From assembly GCA_964463505.1 (NCBI GenBank), contig CAYXDC010000017.1, positions 1 through 48,000 on the forward strand: DNA of 48,000 nucleotides. The letters are read 5' to 3'. Within the stretch, counting starts at the first letter, position 1. Each line of letters starts with the position of its first letter. The notes beneath the pieces were generated by a model. The model saw only the letters and a list, made by a program, of their open reading frames with translations, did no database searches and was not told where the DNA came from. Origin of the DNA: JAJZSS01 sp964463505 (GTDB taxonomy: Bacteria; Chloroflexota; Anaerolineae; Anaerolineales; UBA4823). Below, piece by piece: positions 16,206-24,954 of the stretch. The translations under genes and the position numbers were made by a program.

Positions 16206-16910
16206 ATGTCTGATCCGGGACCTGATTTCTTTCATCAACTTTACCAAAAATTTGAATCGCCGATAACAGCCCTTGATTGCGGAGATAAATGCGCGCCCCA
16301 TAATGCACGGGGGGTGCCCTTTTGCTGCGATCTTCAGCATGCCCTGCCCACAGTTTATGATAGTGAATGGGTCTATCTGGAAAAGAATACCGATTTATGG
16401 CATCCCTGGCAGCCAAACGATCCCCAGTTGCTCGCCGATATCCAGGCTGAACTTCCCACCGGTATGAAATTAGTGGCCTGTTTGGGTCAATATTTTTGCC
16501 AGCGCGGTTACCGGGCGATCACTTGCCGGGCATTTCCATTTTTCCCTTATCTCGACCGGCAAGGAAAGTTGCTGGGGATGGCAACTTATTGGGAGTATGA
16601 AGACCGCTGTTGGGTGATCAGCAACCTTAATCAAGTTACCCCCTTGTACCGTGAGCAGTTCATCGACGCTTTTGAATCTTTGTTTGAGGCGATTCCTGAG
16701 GAGCGTGAAACCTTTCGTCAGTATTCAATCCGCATGCGGCGTTCCTTTGGACAGCACCGGCGCGCCATTACCTTGCTGCATCGCAATGGTGGATATTATA
16801 AAGTTACCCCGCGCAATGGGCGCTTACGGCAGGTGGCGCCTGCAACATTGGCCCAGTATGGCCCCTATAAAATCGCAGCCCGGCTGCCCTTCGCAGAAGA
16901 ATTGGAATAA
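16206..16910 (+). CDS. Cysteine-rich YkgJ-type putative metal-cluster protein
   Basis: 234 residues. The N-terminal half holds clustered cysteines: CGDKC, then FCC about 12 residues on, then CLGQYFC and TCRAFPFFPY, a pattern like the YkgJ/CxxCxxCC zinc- or iron-chelating family. The C-terminal half is Arg/Tyr-rich without recognisable motifs. No signal peptide or membrane segment is seen. It is transcribed divergently from ubiB with a 58-base gap and is followed 8 bases later by the ABC exporter genes. Its function is unknown; a radical- or metal-related maturation role would be speculative. Confidence 0.65.
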   Translation: MSDPGPDFFHQLYQKFESPITALDCGDKCAPHNARGVPFCCDLQHALPTVYDSEWVYLEKNTDLWHPWQPNDPQLLADIQAELPTGMKLVACLGQYFCQRGYRAITCRAFPFFPYLDRQGKLLGMATYWEYEDRCWVISNLNQVTPLYREQFIDAFESLFEAIPEERETFRQYSIRMRRSFGQHRRAITLLHRNGGYYKVTPRNGRLRQVAPATLAQYGPYKIAARLPFAEELE

Positions 16911-16918
16911 GTTGGCCG

Positions 16919-18682
16919 ATGACCTCGACTGCCCTGCTTTCCGAATTCACTCTTCCTAGACGACGATCTTTTAATCGCCGCACTCCGATGATCTGGATGC
17001 TGGCGCATATCGGGGAACACTGGTTCCTGTTGCTACTAACTGTGATTGGGGCAGCGAGCAATGCCGCACTGGCAGCCCTGGTGCCTGTCTTCCTGGGTCA
17101 GGCTTTCAATGCCATTATCAAGTCTCCCCCAGACACCAGCGTGCTGGTGCCTACTGCCTTATGGATTGGCGGGACGCAAATCATACGCGCTGGGTTGCAA
17201 TTTGTGCGCAACTTTAGCGCCGAGCTGCTTGGACAGCGCCTGGAGCGCGATATCCGCGATGAGCTATACACTTCCCTGTTGGGTAAAAGCATGACCTTCC
17301 ATAGCTTGCAGCCGGTGGGGGACACCATGGCACGCGCTACCAACGATGTGCGCGAGATCAACTTATTGTGCAACCCTGGACTGAACCTGGTAATTGGTTC
17401 GGGTTTATTTATGGTGATGCCGGTTATTTTGGCACCGCGTTATCATCCCAGCCTGATCTTAGTCCCGGCTTTCTTTATCGTTGGTTATTTCCTGGCACTC
17501 TGGCAATATCTGCACGAGCTAAATCCCATCACTCGCAGCGTCCGCCAGGCGTTTGGAGATTTGAACACACGCCTGGCCGAAGCCCTAGATGGCATCGAGA
17601 CCGTCAAAGGCATGGCTCAGGAACAAAACGAAGTAGAGCGATTCGACGCAAACGCCCGCCGGTACCGGAATGCTGCCGTGCGCCAGGGCGATGTGGAAGC
17701 GCGCTTTGTGCCCTTACTTTTACTGGGTCTGGCGGAAGCGGGCAGCCTGTTGCATGCGATGCTGCTGTTCCGGCAGGGGCTGATTAACCTGGGAGATGTG
17801 GTGGCTTATTTCAGCCTGATCCAGCTCTTCGGCTTTCCCACTTTCACCTCCCTTTTTGCTTATTCGCAGGTCTCGCTCGGACTGGCAGGGGCGCGCCGCA
17901 TCCTGGAGTTGATCAATCGCGAGACGAACCTGGATCAGAACCAATCCGGTTACACTGGTCCTATGCACGGCGCAATTGAGTTTCGCAATGTATCTTTTGC
18001 CTATCCGGATGGCAAACTGGTGCTGGAGGACGTGTCTTTTAAAGTGCAGCCTGGGGAGACTCTGGCATTGGTCGGTCAGACTGGCTCGAGCAAGACGACC
18101 CTGGTCAAGCTGGTTAACCGCACTTACGATGTCACTGCTGGTCAGGTGTTGGTGGATGGAGTGGATGTGCGTGAATGGAACCTGGAAGCTCTGCGCAGGC
18201 GTATTTCGATTATCGAACAGGATATTTTTCTATTCTCGCGTTCCGTACACGAGAACATCGCTTTTGGCCAACCCGCCGCGAGCGAAGATCAGGTCCAAGC
18301 AGCCGCCCGCGCTGCTCAGGCGCATGACTTTATATTAGAGATGCCCCAAGGTTATCAGACGGTAATTGGCGAGCGAGGGGTGACACTGTCCGGTGGGCAG
18401 CGCCAACGCCTGGCGCTGGCGCGTGCCTTCCTAACCGACCCCGCCATCCTTGTATTGGATGATTCCACCAGCGCCATTGATAGCGCTACGGAGGATAAAA
18501 TCCAACGCGCCATCTATGCTGCAACCCAGGGTCGCACCACCCTGATGATCACCCACCGCCTGTCGCAGATCCGCTGGGCGGATCATATCCTGGTGATGCG
18601 CCAGGGACGAGTGGTCGCTTCAGGGTCACATGCCGAGCTACTGGAGACGTCTCAAGCCTACCGCAGGATATTTGTAAATTAG
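16919..18682 (+). CDS. Heterodimeric ABC exporter subunit A (degenerate ATPase site)
   Basis: 587 residues: an N-terminal exporter-type membrane domain with six helices (about 25-330) followed by an ATPase domain. The Walker A is GQTGSSKTT (Ser at the usual third Gly), the Q-loop is IEQDIFLF, the signature LSGGQRQR is perfect, and the Walker B is ILVLDDS with Asp where the catalytic Glu should be. The H-loop MITHRLS is intact. This is the pattern of the non-catalytic-site partner in heterodimeric exporters such as TM287/288 or BmrCD. The ATG at 16919 lacks a clear ribosome binding site; an in-frame ATG at 16988 is an alternative. The partner gene follows. Confidence 0.88.
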   Translation: MTSTALLSEFTLPRRRSFNRRTPMIWMLAHIGEHWFLLLLTVIGAASNAALAALVPVFLGQAFNAIIKSPPDTSVLVPTALWIGGTQIIRAGLQFVRNFSAELLGQRLERDIRDELYTSLLGKSMTFHSLQPVGDTMARATNDVREINLLCNPGLNLVIGSGLFMVMPVILAPRYHPSLILVPAFFIVGYFLALWQYLHELNPITRSVRQAFGDLNTRLAEALDGIETVKGMAQEQNEVERFDANARRYRNAAVRQGDVEARFVPLLLLGLAEAGSLLHAMLLFRQGLINLGDVVAYFSLIQLFGFPTFTSLFAYSQVSLGLAGARRILELINRETNLDQNQSGYTGPMHGAIEFRNVSFAYPDGKLVLEDVSFKVQPGETLALVGQTGSSKTTLVKLVNRTYDVTAGQVLVDGVDVREWNLEALRRRISIIEQDIFLFSRSVHENIAFGQPAASEDQVQAAARAAQAHDFILEMPQGYQTVIGERGVTLSGGQRQRLALARAFLTDPAILVLDDSTSAIDSATEDKIQRAIYAATQGRTTLMITHRLSQIRWADHILVMRQGRVVASGSHAELLETSQAYRRIFVN

Positions 18683-18684
18683 TT

Positions 18685-18734
18685 ATTGCCTCTGTGAGAG
18701 CAATCGGATGCGGTCTCACCTGAAGAGGCGCAAT
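18685..18734 (+). repeat. Imperfect inverted repeat between the two ABC exporter genes
   Basis: ATTG-CCTCT-GTGAGA at 18685-18699 pairs with TCTCAC ... AGAGG-CG-CAAT at 18714-18734, with small bulges. It fills most of the gap between the two exporter genes. There is no solid T-run, so it is more likely an intercistronic stabiliser or weak attenuator than a true terminator. Confidence 0.4.
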
Positions 18735-18760
18735 AATATTTTAGAGGAATTATTTCGTAG

Positions 18761-20581
18761 ATGGGCTTTTTTGGCGGACTTGATCAAGAAGGGTACGATC
18801 GCCAGTACACCGACAGGCAGTTGGTGCGGCGGATGGGCAAGTATTTCCGTCCCTACCTGAAACAACTGGCGCTGGTCGTATTTCTATTAATTTTCATCGC
18901 TCTGGCAGGTGCTGCCACTCCCGTAATTGTGGCGCGCGGGGTGGATATTCTAGGCGTTGAATTGCGCATGAGTGGTGTATATGTGCTGGGTGGCTTGATC
19001 TTGATGGCAGGTGTACTCAGTTGGGCAGCCAACTGGCTGCGCCGCCGGCTGGTGGTGCGGGTTATTGGCGATACGATACTGAACTTGCGTTCCGACGCAT
19101 TTAATGCCGCTGCTGGACATGATCTATCGTTTTATGATGAAGTCTCATCGGGCAAAGTTGTCTCGCGTATCACCACCGATACCCAGGACTTTGGGCAAAC
19201 GGTGGTGCTGGTCACTGATCTGTTCTCCCAATTCACCCAGACTTTGATCCTGGGGGTCGTACTGCTTTCGATCGATCTGCGCCTGTCTTTGTACTTGTTC
19301 GCCTTCATGCCGGTTGTTTTCCTTGTGGCAGTCGGTTTCCGGCGTATTGCCCGCGTGGTCACCCGCGCAGGGATGCGCGCTATGGCTGATGTCAACGCTA
19401 CGATCAAGGAAACGGTGAGTGGCATCGCCATCGCCAAGAATTTCCGCCAGGAAGGCATGGTTTTCGAAGAGTTTGATACCGCGAACCAGCGCTCGTACGC
19501 AGTCAATCTTCGCCGCGGAATGGTGCTGGCGATGGTCTTCCCGGCCTTGAATGCCCTGGGTGGCGTGGGTATAGCCTTGCTGGTTTATCTGGGAGGGCTC
19601 AGCGTTGCCAAAGGCGCGGTGACTGCCGGAGCCTGGTTCCTTTTTATCCAAAGCCTGGACCGCTTCTTCTTCCCGGTTCTAAACTTGTCCACGTTTTGGG
19701 CCCAGGTACAGTCAGGTCTCTCGGCTGCCGAACGCGTATTCGCACTCATCGACGCCGAACCCAATGTCCAGCAGATAGAACCGCGTCTGGCGCCGGGGTT
19801 GCGCGGGGATGTGCGTTTCGAAAATGTCAATTTTTCCTATAAGAATGGTGAGCAGATTCTGCAGGATTTTAACCTGCACATTCATCCGGGAGAAACCATC
19901 GCCTTGGTTGGGCATACCGGGGCAGGTAAGTCGTCGATTGCCAAACTGATCGCCCGTTTTTATGAATTCCAATCGGGGGCAATCCTGGTGGACGGGACGG
20001 ATATCCGTTCTTATGATCTGCACTCCTATCGCCAGCAGCTCGGAATTGTATCGCAAGTGCCCTTCCTGTTCTCCGGGTCGGTAGCAGAGAACATCTGCTA
20101 CGCCTGCCCGCGGGAGATAACTGCCCAGGAGATTGAGCACCTGGTGACCCAGATAGGAGATGGCGAATGGTTAGAATCCCTGCCGAATGGTATTGACACT
20201 GAAGTGGGAGAACGTGGCGCGCGCCTTTCGATGGGACAGCGCCAATTGGTCTCTCTGCTGCGCGTCCTGGTGCATCGCCCGGCAATTTTCATCCTCGATG
20301 AGGCGACTGCCAGTGTTGACCCATTTACTGAGTGGCAAATACAGCAGACTTTGAATTTGATTCTTAAACATACGACCAGTATCCTGATTGCCCACCGGCT
20401 TTCGACAGTCAAAGCTGCTGACCGCATTATCGTGTTGGATCGCGGTAAAATTATCGAGCAAGGCAACCATGATCAGCTACTGGCTGGCGGTGGACATTAT
20501 GCCGAGCTGTACAATGCATATTTCCGTCACCAGAGCCTGGAGTACATCGAGAACGCCCACAAATTGATTCAAACTGATTAG
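18761..20581 (+). CDS. Heterodimeric ABC exporter subunit B (canonical Walker B)
   Basis: 606 residues with an exporter membrane domain (about 35-330) and an ATPase domain. Walker A GHTGAGKSS and Walker B IFILDEATAS are canonical with the catalytic Glu, but the signature is LSMGQRQ rather than LSGGQ. Combined with subunit A (good LSGGQ, Asp in Walker B), one ATP site is intact and one degenerate, which fits an obligate heterodimer. The H-loop LIAHRLS is present. The substrate cannot be read from sequence; lipids or drugs are usual for the group. The start follows TTAGAGGAA, about 13 bases upstream. Confidence 0.9.
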   Translation: MGFFGGLDQEGYDRQYTDRQLVRRMGKYFRPYLKQLALVVFLLIFIALAGAATPVIVARGVDILGVELRMSGVYVLGGLILMAGVLSWAANWLRRRLVVRVIGDTILNLRSDAFNAAAGHDLSFYDEVSSGKVVSRITTDTQDFGQTVVLVTDLFSQFTQTLILGVVLLSIDLRLSLYLFAFMPVVFLVAVGFRRIARVVTRAGMRAMADVNATIKETVSGIAIAKNFRQEGMVFEEFDTANQRSYAVNLRRGMVLAMVFPALNALGGVGIALLVYLGGLSVAKGAVTAGAWFLFIQSLDRFFFPVLNLSTFWAQVQSGLSAAERVFALIDAEPNVQQIEPRLAPGLRGDVRFENVNFSYKNGEQILQDFNLHIHPGETIALVGHTGAGKSSIAKLIARFYEFQSGAILVDGTDIRSYDLHSYRQQLGIVSQVPFLFSGSVAENICYACPREITAQEIEHLVTQIGDGEWLESLPNGIDTEVGERGARLSMGQRQLVSLLRVLVHRPAIFILDEATASVDPFTEWQIQQTLNLILKHTTSILIAHRLSTVKAADRIIVLDRGKIIEQGNHDQLLAGGGHYAELYNAYFRHQSLEYIENAHKLIQTD

Positions 20582-20590
20582 TGTGACGGC

Positions 20591-21799
20591 GTGTTAAATC
20601 CAACTGTTTCCGATGGTCACCCCGATTTCTCAGACCTGCCCTGGCATCTGCCATTGGATGAATGGTCAGGGATCTGTCAGCGTTTAGAAGAGCTGCCGCG
20701 TGGCGAATCCCGCCATCCAGTTGTGTTTGTCAACTATGCTGGTTACCTGTATGCGATCAAAGAGATGCCGGGGAGCCTGGCTGAAACCGAATACGAGCTG
20801 CTTGTGCAATTTCAGAAATCGAATATTCAGGCAGTGATCCCCGTAGGATGGAAACAGTCAGATTATCCTCACGTGCCCAGGCGTGGATTGCTCATCACCC
20901 ACTACCTGGATCATTCTATCCCTTACCGTACTCTGTTCCAACATGGTGGCTTGGAGCGCTATCGCAACCATCTGCTGGATGCTATCTCTGGCTTGTTGGT
21001 ACAACTTCATCTTGCAGGGGTCTTCTGGGGTGATTGTTCTCTTTCCAATACTCTGTTTCGCCGCGACGCTGGTGCATTGCAGGCTTACCTGGTAGATGCT
21101 GAGACCGCAGAAATTCATTCCAAAGGGCTCTCACCGGAGCTGCGTCATCTTGAATTAGAAATCATGGAAGAAAATATCGGCCGAGAGATGGGCGAGTTGG
21201 CTTTAGAAGCCACACAGGCTGGCTCCCGACCTATGGTGGATATTCCCGCTGGGGATGCTGGAATTTACATCCGGCTTAGTTACCAGCGTTTGTGGGAGGA
21301 AATTCGCAAAGAAATAATTATTATCCCGGGTGAAAACTATCGTATTCAAGAACGAATTCGTAGCCTGAATGAGCTGGGCTTCTCTGTAGGAGCAATAGAG
21401 ATGAGCGAGATTGATTCTGGATCCCAGGTTATTTTGCGCCCGACGGTAACAGATCGTACCTTTCATCGCGACCAGCTTCTCAGCCTGACTGGCCTGGATA
21501 CGGAAGAGATGCAGGCTCGTAAAATGGTCAATGAAATTCTTGAATTGCAAGCTACGCAATCTAATCGCGAAAATCGGAATATTCCGCTTAACGTTGCAGC
21601 CTATAACTGGTTAAACGAAATATACCTGCCCACGGTAGATCTACTGCGGGGGATGGTCAACCCGATCATGAACGAGGTAGAACTATACTGTGAAGTACTT
21701 GAAAATAAGTGGTATCTTTCGGAGCAAGCTCGCCACGATGTGGGTCACGAATTTGCAGCTATTGATTACGTAAGGCGATTTTCTAGCTCGGCGAGCTAA
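20591..21799 (+). CDS. DUF4032 / kinase-like fold protein
   Basis: 402 residues. The N-terminal half resembles lipopolysaccharide-kinase or Rio-like folds: YAIKEMPG (possible ATP-binding Lys), ETEYELLVQF, GLLITHYL, then LAGVFWGDCSLSNTLF as a catalytic-loop-like motif and YLVDAETAE as a DFG-like motif. The C-terminal half resembles DUF4032, with the terminal helix DVGHEFAAIDYVRRF. It is known mainly from Actinobacteria and Chloroflexi, function unknown. A GTG start at 20591 is used, ten bases after the exporter gene stop, so it may be co-transcribed with the exporter. Confidence 0.7.
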   Translation: MLNPTVSDGHPDFSDLPWHLPLDEWSGICQRLEELPRGESRHPVVFVNYAGYLYAIKEMPGSLAETEYELLVQFQKSNIQAVIPVGWKQSDYPHVPRRGLLITHYLDHSIPYRTLFQHGGLERYRNHLLDAISGLLVQLHLAGVFWGDCSLSNTLFRRDAGALQAYLVDAETAEIHSKGLSPELRHLELEIMEENIGREMGELALEATQAGSRPMVDIPAGDAGIYIRLSYQRLWEEIRKEIIIIPGENYRIQERIRSLNELGFSVGAIEMSEIDSGSQVILRPTVTDRTFHRDQLLSLTGLDTEEMQARKMVNEILELQATQSNRENRNIPLNVAAYNWLNEIYLPTVDLLRGMVNPIMNEVELYCEVLENKWYLSEQARHDVGHEFAAIDYVRRFSSSAS

Positions 21800-21826
21800 C
21801 ATAACAAAACAGTAAACTCTTCTGCA

Positions 21827-21855
21827 TTGCAATTCATCTCCTCGTAACGTACAAT
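21827..21855 (+). promoter_or_regulatory. Promoter of the histidine kinase gene, leaderless geometry
   Basis: TTGCAA (21827-21832), a 17-base spacer and TACAAT (21850-21855). The ATG at 21862 starts seven bases after the -10 box, exactly where transcription should begin, and no Shine-Dalgarno sequence is present. The transcript is probably leaderless. Confidence 0.6.
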
Positions 21856-21861
21856 TTGGGC

Positions 21862-24800
21862 ATGGTCTCAACATATCTAATTCGCCGGACAGCCCTTTAC
21901 GGGATATTATTGATTCTGATTGTTATTGCGTATGGTCTGTTGGTCAGTGGGATCAGTCTGTTGTTTGGCAGTCTGATCCTGCCATTTAATCCCTGGCTGT
22001 TTGGGCTGGCAGCGTTTATTGTGGCGCTGCTCTTAAATCCCTTACGTACCTGGCTGCAAAGTTCAATTGACCGGGTTTTTGTGCGTCATTCAAGTTCTCA
22101 GCCCAAAAACCTTGAGCGATTTAGTAGTTCACTTTCCAAGGCTGTCAGCTTACCCGAGATTATCGAATTGTTACGTCACACTGTCGAGCAGGATTTGCAC
22201 ACCGGCACCCTGCATGTTTTTATATTTAATTCCTCTCTCAACCAGTATTGTGCTCAAGCTGATGGAAGCGGGAATCTAACCTCTGATTTACGCTTTTCAC
22301 CCAGCAGTCCGTTGGTGGAGATACTATCCAGGCGCAAGGATGCTTTGTTTATTCGAGACCTCAACAAAGTTGCTGAAAACTTATCTGTTGAGCATTCCAG
22401 GCTAATGATGTTGGGCAGCCAGTTGTTTGTGCCTTTGCCAGGTAATGATAGTTTGACCGGCTGGCTAGCAGTAGGGCCATGCAGCACGGGTGCAGCGTAT
22501 TCCGCGGATGATACAACCTTCCTGGTATCTTTAGCTGAGCAAGCCTCGGCAGCCGTAGGGCGTGCTCAGATCGTTACTGATTTGCAGAGACGGGTTCAGG
22601 AAATGGATGTGCTGACCCGCATCGCTCAGGGCGTCAATGTTACATTGAATTTTGATGATATCTTAGAACTGATCTATGCCCAAACAAACCAAATCTTTCC
22701 GACCTGCGACTTCCGGATCACTGTTTTTGAAAAAAGAAATGAAAAATTCCTGGTGGCTTTCTTCTTAGAGAATGATGAACGCATCAGTGATCGCGAAGGG
22801 AAAATACTCCAGGAAGGAATTGGCCTAGATTTCGAAATATTACGCTCGCGACGTCCCATCTTAACTCCAGATTATGCCAAGGAATGCTGGGCACGGGGGT
22901 TGCTGCCTGATGCTCAAGGTATCTATGCCTGGATGGGCGTTCCATTGAACAGCGCTGGTGAGGCGATTGGCTGCATCAGCCTGGGCAGCCGTGGTCCAGA
23001 GCTGGTTTATACTCCTGAGCAGTTAAATTTACTGCAAGCAATTTCGGATCAGGCTGCTGGTGCGTTGGTCAAAGCTCGCTTACTGCGGGAGACGGAAGAA
23101 CGCGCCCACCAATTGACTACATTGAATGAAGTTGGTCGTAATCTGACTTCCACTCTGGAATTAAAACCGCTCTTGAACCGCATCTTAACCAGCGCGGCAA
23201 ATATTCTCAATTGCCAGGCGGGCAGCTTGTTTTTAATTGACCCGCATACGGATGAGTTAATCTTTGAAGTGGTGATTGGTCCTGTGGCCGACGATCTGAT
23301 CGGTAAGCGTTTGCCACCTGGAAAAGGCATGGTTGGGCAGGCTGTTGAATCAGGGAAACCGGTAATCGCTAATGATGCTCGCCGCCGCAAGGAGTGGTTT
23401 AATGAGACCGACCAGCAGACTGGATTTACCACCCAGGATCTACTGGCGGTACCGATGAAGATCAAAGACCGTACGCTGGGTGTCATTGAGGTGATCAATA
23501 AGGAAGATGGACAACCCTTCACCCTAGATGATCAAGAAATTTTGGCCACTTTTGCCAGCCAGGCTGCTATTGCCATCGAGAACGCGCGTTTATATACCCT
23601 CACGGATCAAGCATTGTCTGCCCGCGTTGAGGAACTGTCCGTGATGCAGCGCATTGATCGTGAGTTGAATACTAGTCTGGATATTCAAAACGCGATGGAG
23701 ATTACTCTGGGGTGGGCCATACGCCAGTCCGCAGCCCAGGCTGGTTTAATAGGTTTCAAGGAACAAACTGGGTTTCGCATTATGGCCTCGCAGGGCTATA
23801 CGTCTGATCAGCTTACTTCATTTAAATTTCTGCAGGATGCTGATAAGAAATATTCTGGTATGCGCTTGCCAGCTCTTGAACAGGCTTTAATCAGCAACCA
23901 GCCTGCTCTGATCGAATTTTCTTCCGCACCGGATGCCAATTTATCCATCACAGATGGACTGATAGATAGTGTCAGCAGCCAGATTGCGATTCCTATTCGG
24001 CGCGAGGATCAGGCAATCGGGATCCTACTCCTAGAGAAAACTCTGCCCGAACCATTTACTCAGGATACGATCGCCTTTTTATCCCGATTGGGTGATCATG
24101 CTGCGATTGCTATTTCTAATGCCCAATTGTTCAGCAAAGTCCAGGAGACGAACCTTGCCAGGAGCAAGTTTGTATCTTTTGTCGCTCATGAATTGAAAAA
24201 CCCAATGGCCTCGATCAAAGGATATACAGAATTAATTGCCGGTGGTATGGCTGGACCTGTAAATGAGATGCAGTCCACCTTTTTAAAGACTATTCGGGTT
24301 AATGTTGACCGCATGAACACAATTGTTTCTGATCTAAACGATCTAACCAAAATTCAAGTCGGTGCATTACGCCTCGAGTTTAAAGTATTGGCTGTACAGG
24401 AAATCCTGGAGGAGGTTACACGGTCACTGGAGCGGATATTGCTCGAGAAGAAGCAATTATTGAAAGTTCAATTACCCAGCGATCTCCCTACCGTGTGGGC
24501 TGACCCTCTGCGGCTCACACAAGTATTGACTAACTTGCTCAGTAATGCACATAAATATTCACCTGAAGAAAGCACGATACTGATCGCTGCAGAAGTATGG
24601 GAGAAAGATCTTGAGGGACCTTCTGGTTTAAAGGTAATTCACCTATGGGTGCAAGATCAGGGAATCGGGATCGACCCAATCGATCAGGATAAGATCTTCC
24701 AACAGTATTTTCGCACTGAAATTTCGCGGGAGACTGCGAGTGGTACGGGTTTAGGATTGAATATCAGCCAAAGCTTGGTAAAAATGCAAGGCGGGCGCAT

Positions 24801-24885
24801 CTGGTTCGAGAGTACTCCCGGCGCCGGTAGCACTTTTCACATAACAATTCCCGTGGCGGAGAGCCTGGCTACCCCTGATCATTGA
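21862..24885 (+). CDS. Multi-GAF sensor histidine kinase
   Basis: 1007 residues from ATG 21862. Two N-terminal membrane helices (about 9-34 and 38-60) are followed by four GAF-like domains (about 75-225, 255-400, 425-575 and 605-760), then HisKA with the phosphorylated His in FVAHELKNPMASIKGY and an ATPase domain with N-box NLLSNAHKYSPE, G1 DQGIGIDP and G2 GTGLGLNIS. It senses an unknown signal, probably small ligands or redox state via the GAF domains. No response regulator lies nearby, so its partner is elsewhere. An upstream in-frame TTG at 21856 is possible, but the promoter places the transcript start at the ATG. Confidence 0.9.
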   Translation: MVSTYLIRRTALYGILLILIVIAYGLLVSGISLLFGSLILPFNPWLFGLAAFIVALLLNPLRTWLQSSIDRVFVRHSSSQPKNLERFSSSLSKAVSLPEIIELLRHTVEQDLHTGTLHVFIFNSSLNQYCAQADGSGNLTSDLRFSPSSPLVEILSRRKDALFIRDLNKVAENLSVEHSRLMMLGSQLFVPLPGNDSLTGWLAVGPCSTGAAYSADDTTFLVSLAEQASAAVGRAQIVTDLQRRVQEMDVLTRIAQGVNVTLNFDDILELIYAQTNQIFPTCDFRITVFEKRNEKFLVAFFLENDERISDREGKILQEGIGLDFEILRSRRPILTPDYAKECWARGLLPDAQGIYAWMGVPLNSAGEAIGCISLGSRGPELVYTPEQLNLLQAISDQAAGALVKARLLRETEERAHQLTTLNEVGRNLTSTLELKPLLNRILTSAANILNCQAGSLFLIDPHTDELIFEVVIGPVADDLIGKRLPPGKGMVGQAVESGKPVIANDARRRKEWFNETDQQTGFTTQDLLAVPMKIKDRTLGVIEVINKEDGQPFTLDDQEILATFASQAAIAIENARLYTLTDQALSARVEELSVMQRIDRELNTSLDIQNAMEITLGWAIRQSAAQAGLIGFKEQTGFRIMASQGYTSDQLTSFKFLQDADKKYSGMRLPALEQALISNQPALIEFSSAPDANLSITDGLIDSVSSQIAIPIRREDQAIGILLLEKTLPEPFTQDTIAFLSRLGDHAAIAISNAQLFSKVQETNLARSKFVSFVAHELKNPMASIKGYTELIAGGMAGPVNEMQSTFLKTIRVNVDRMNTIVSDLNDLTKIQVGALRLEFKVLAVQEILEEVTRSLERILLEKKQLLKVQLPSDLPTVWADPLRLTQVLTNLLSNAHKYSPEESTILIAAEVWEKDLEGPSGLKVIHLWVQDQGIGIDPIDQDKIFQQYFRTEISRETASGTGLGLNISQSLVKMQGGRIWFESTPGAGSTFHITIPVAESLATPDH

Positions 24886-24894
24886 AAAATTTTT

Positions 24895-24931
24895 GGGGTT
24901 CCTGCGGTTCGGCACAACCATCAGGAACCCC
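24895..24931. terminator. Terminator between convergent histidine kinase and trpB2
   Basis: A 10-bp perfect stem GGGGTTCCTG / CAGGAACCCC (24895-24904 and 24922-24931) with an inner GGTT/AACC pairing. On the minus strand it is followed by AAAAATTTTT, and on the plus strand it is preceded by the same tract. It serves the convergent ends, more plausibly trpB2. Confidence 0.65.
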
Positions 24932-24954
24932 ATTCAAGAGGAGAAGAAACTCGG

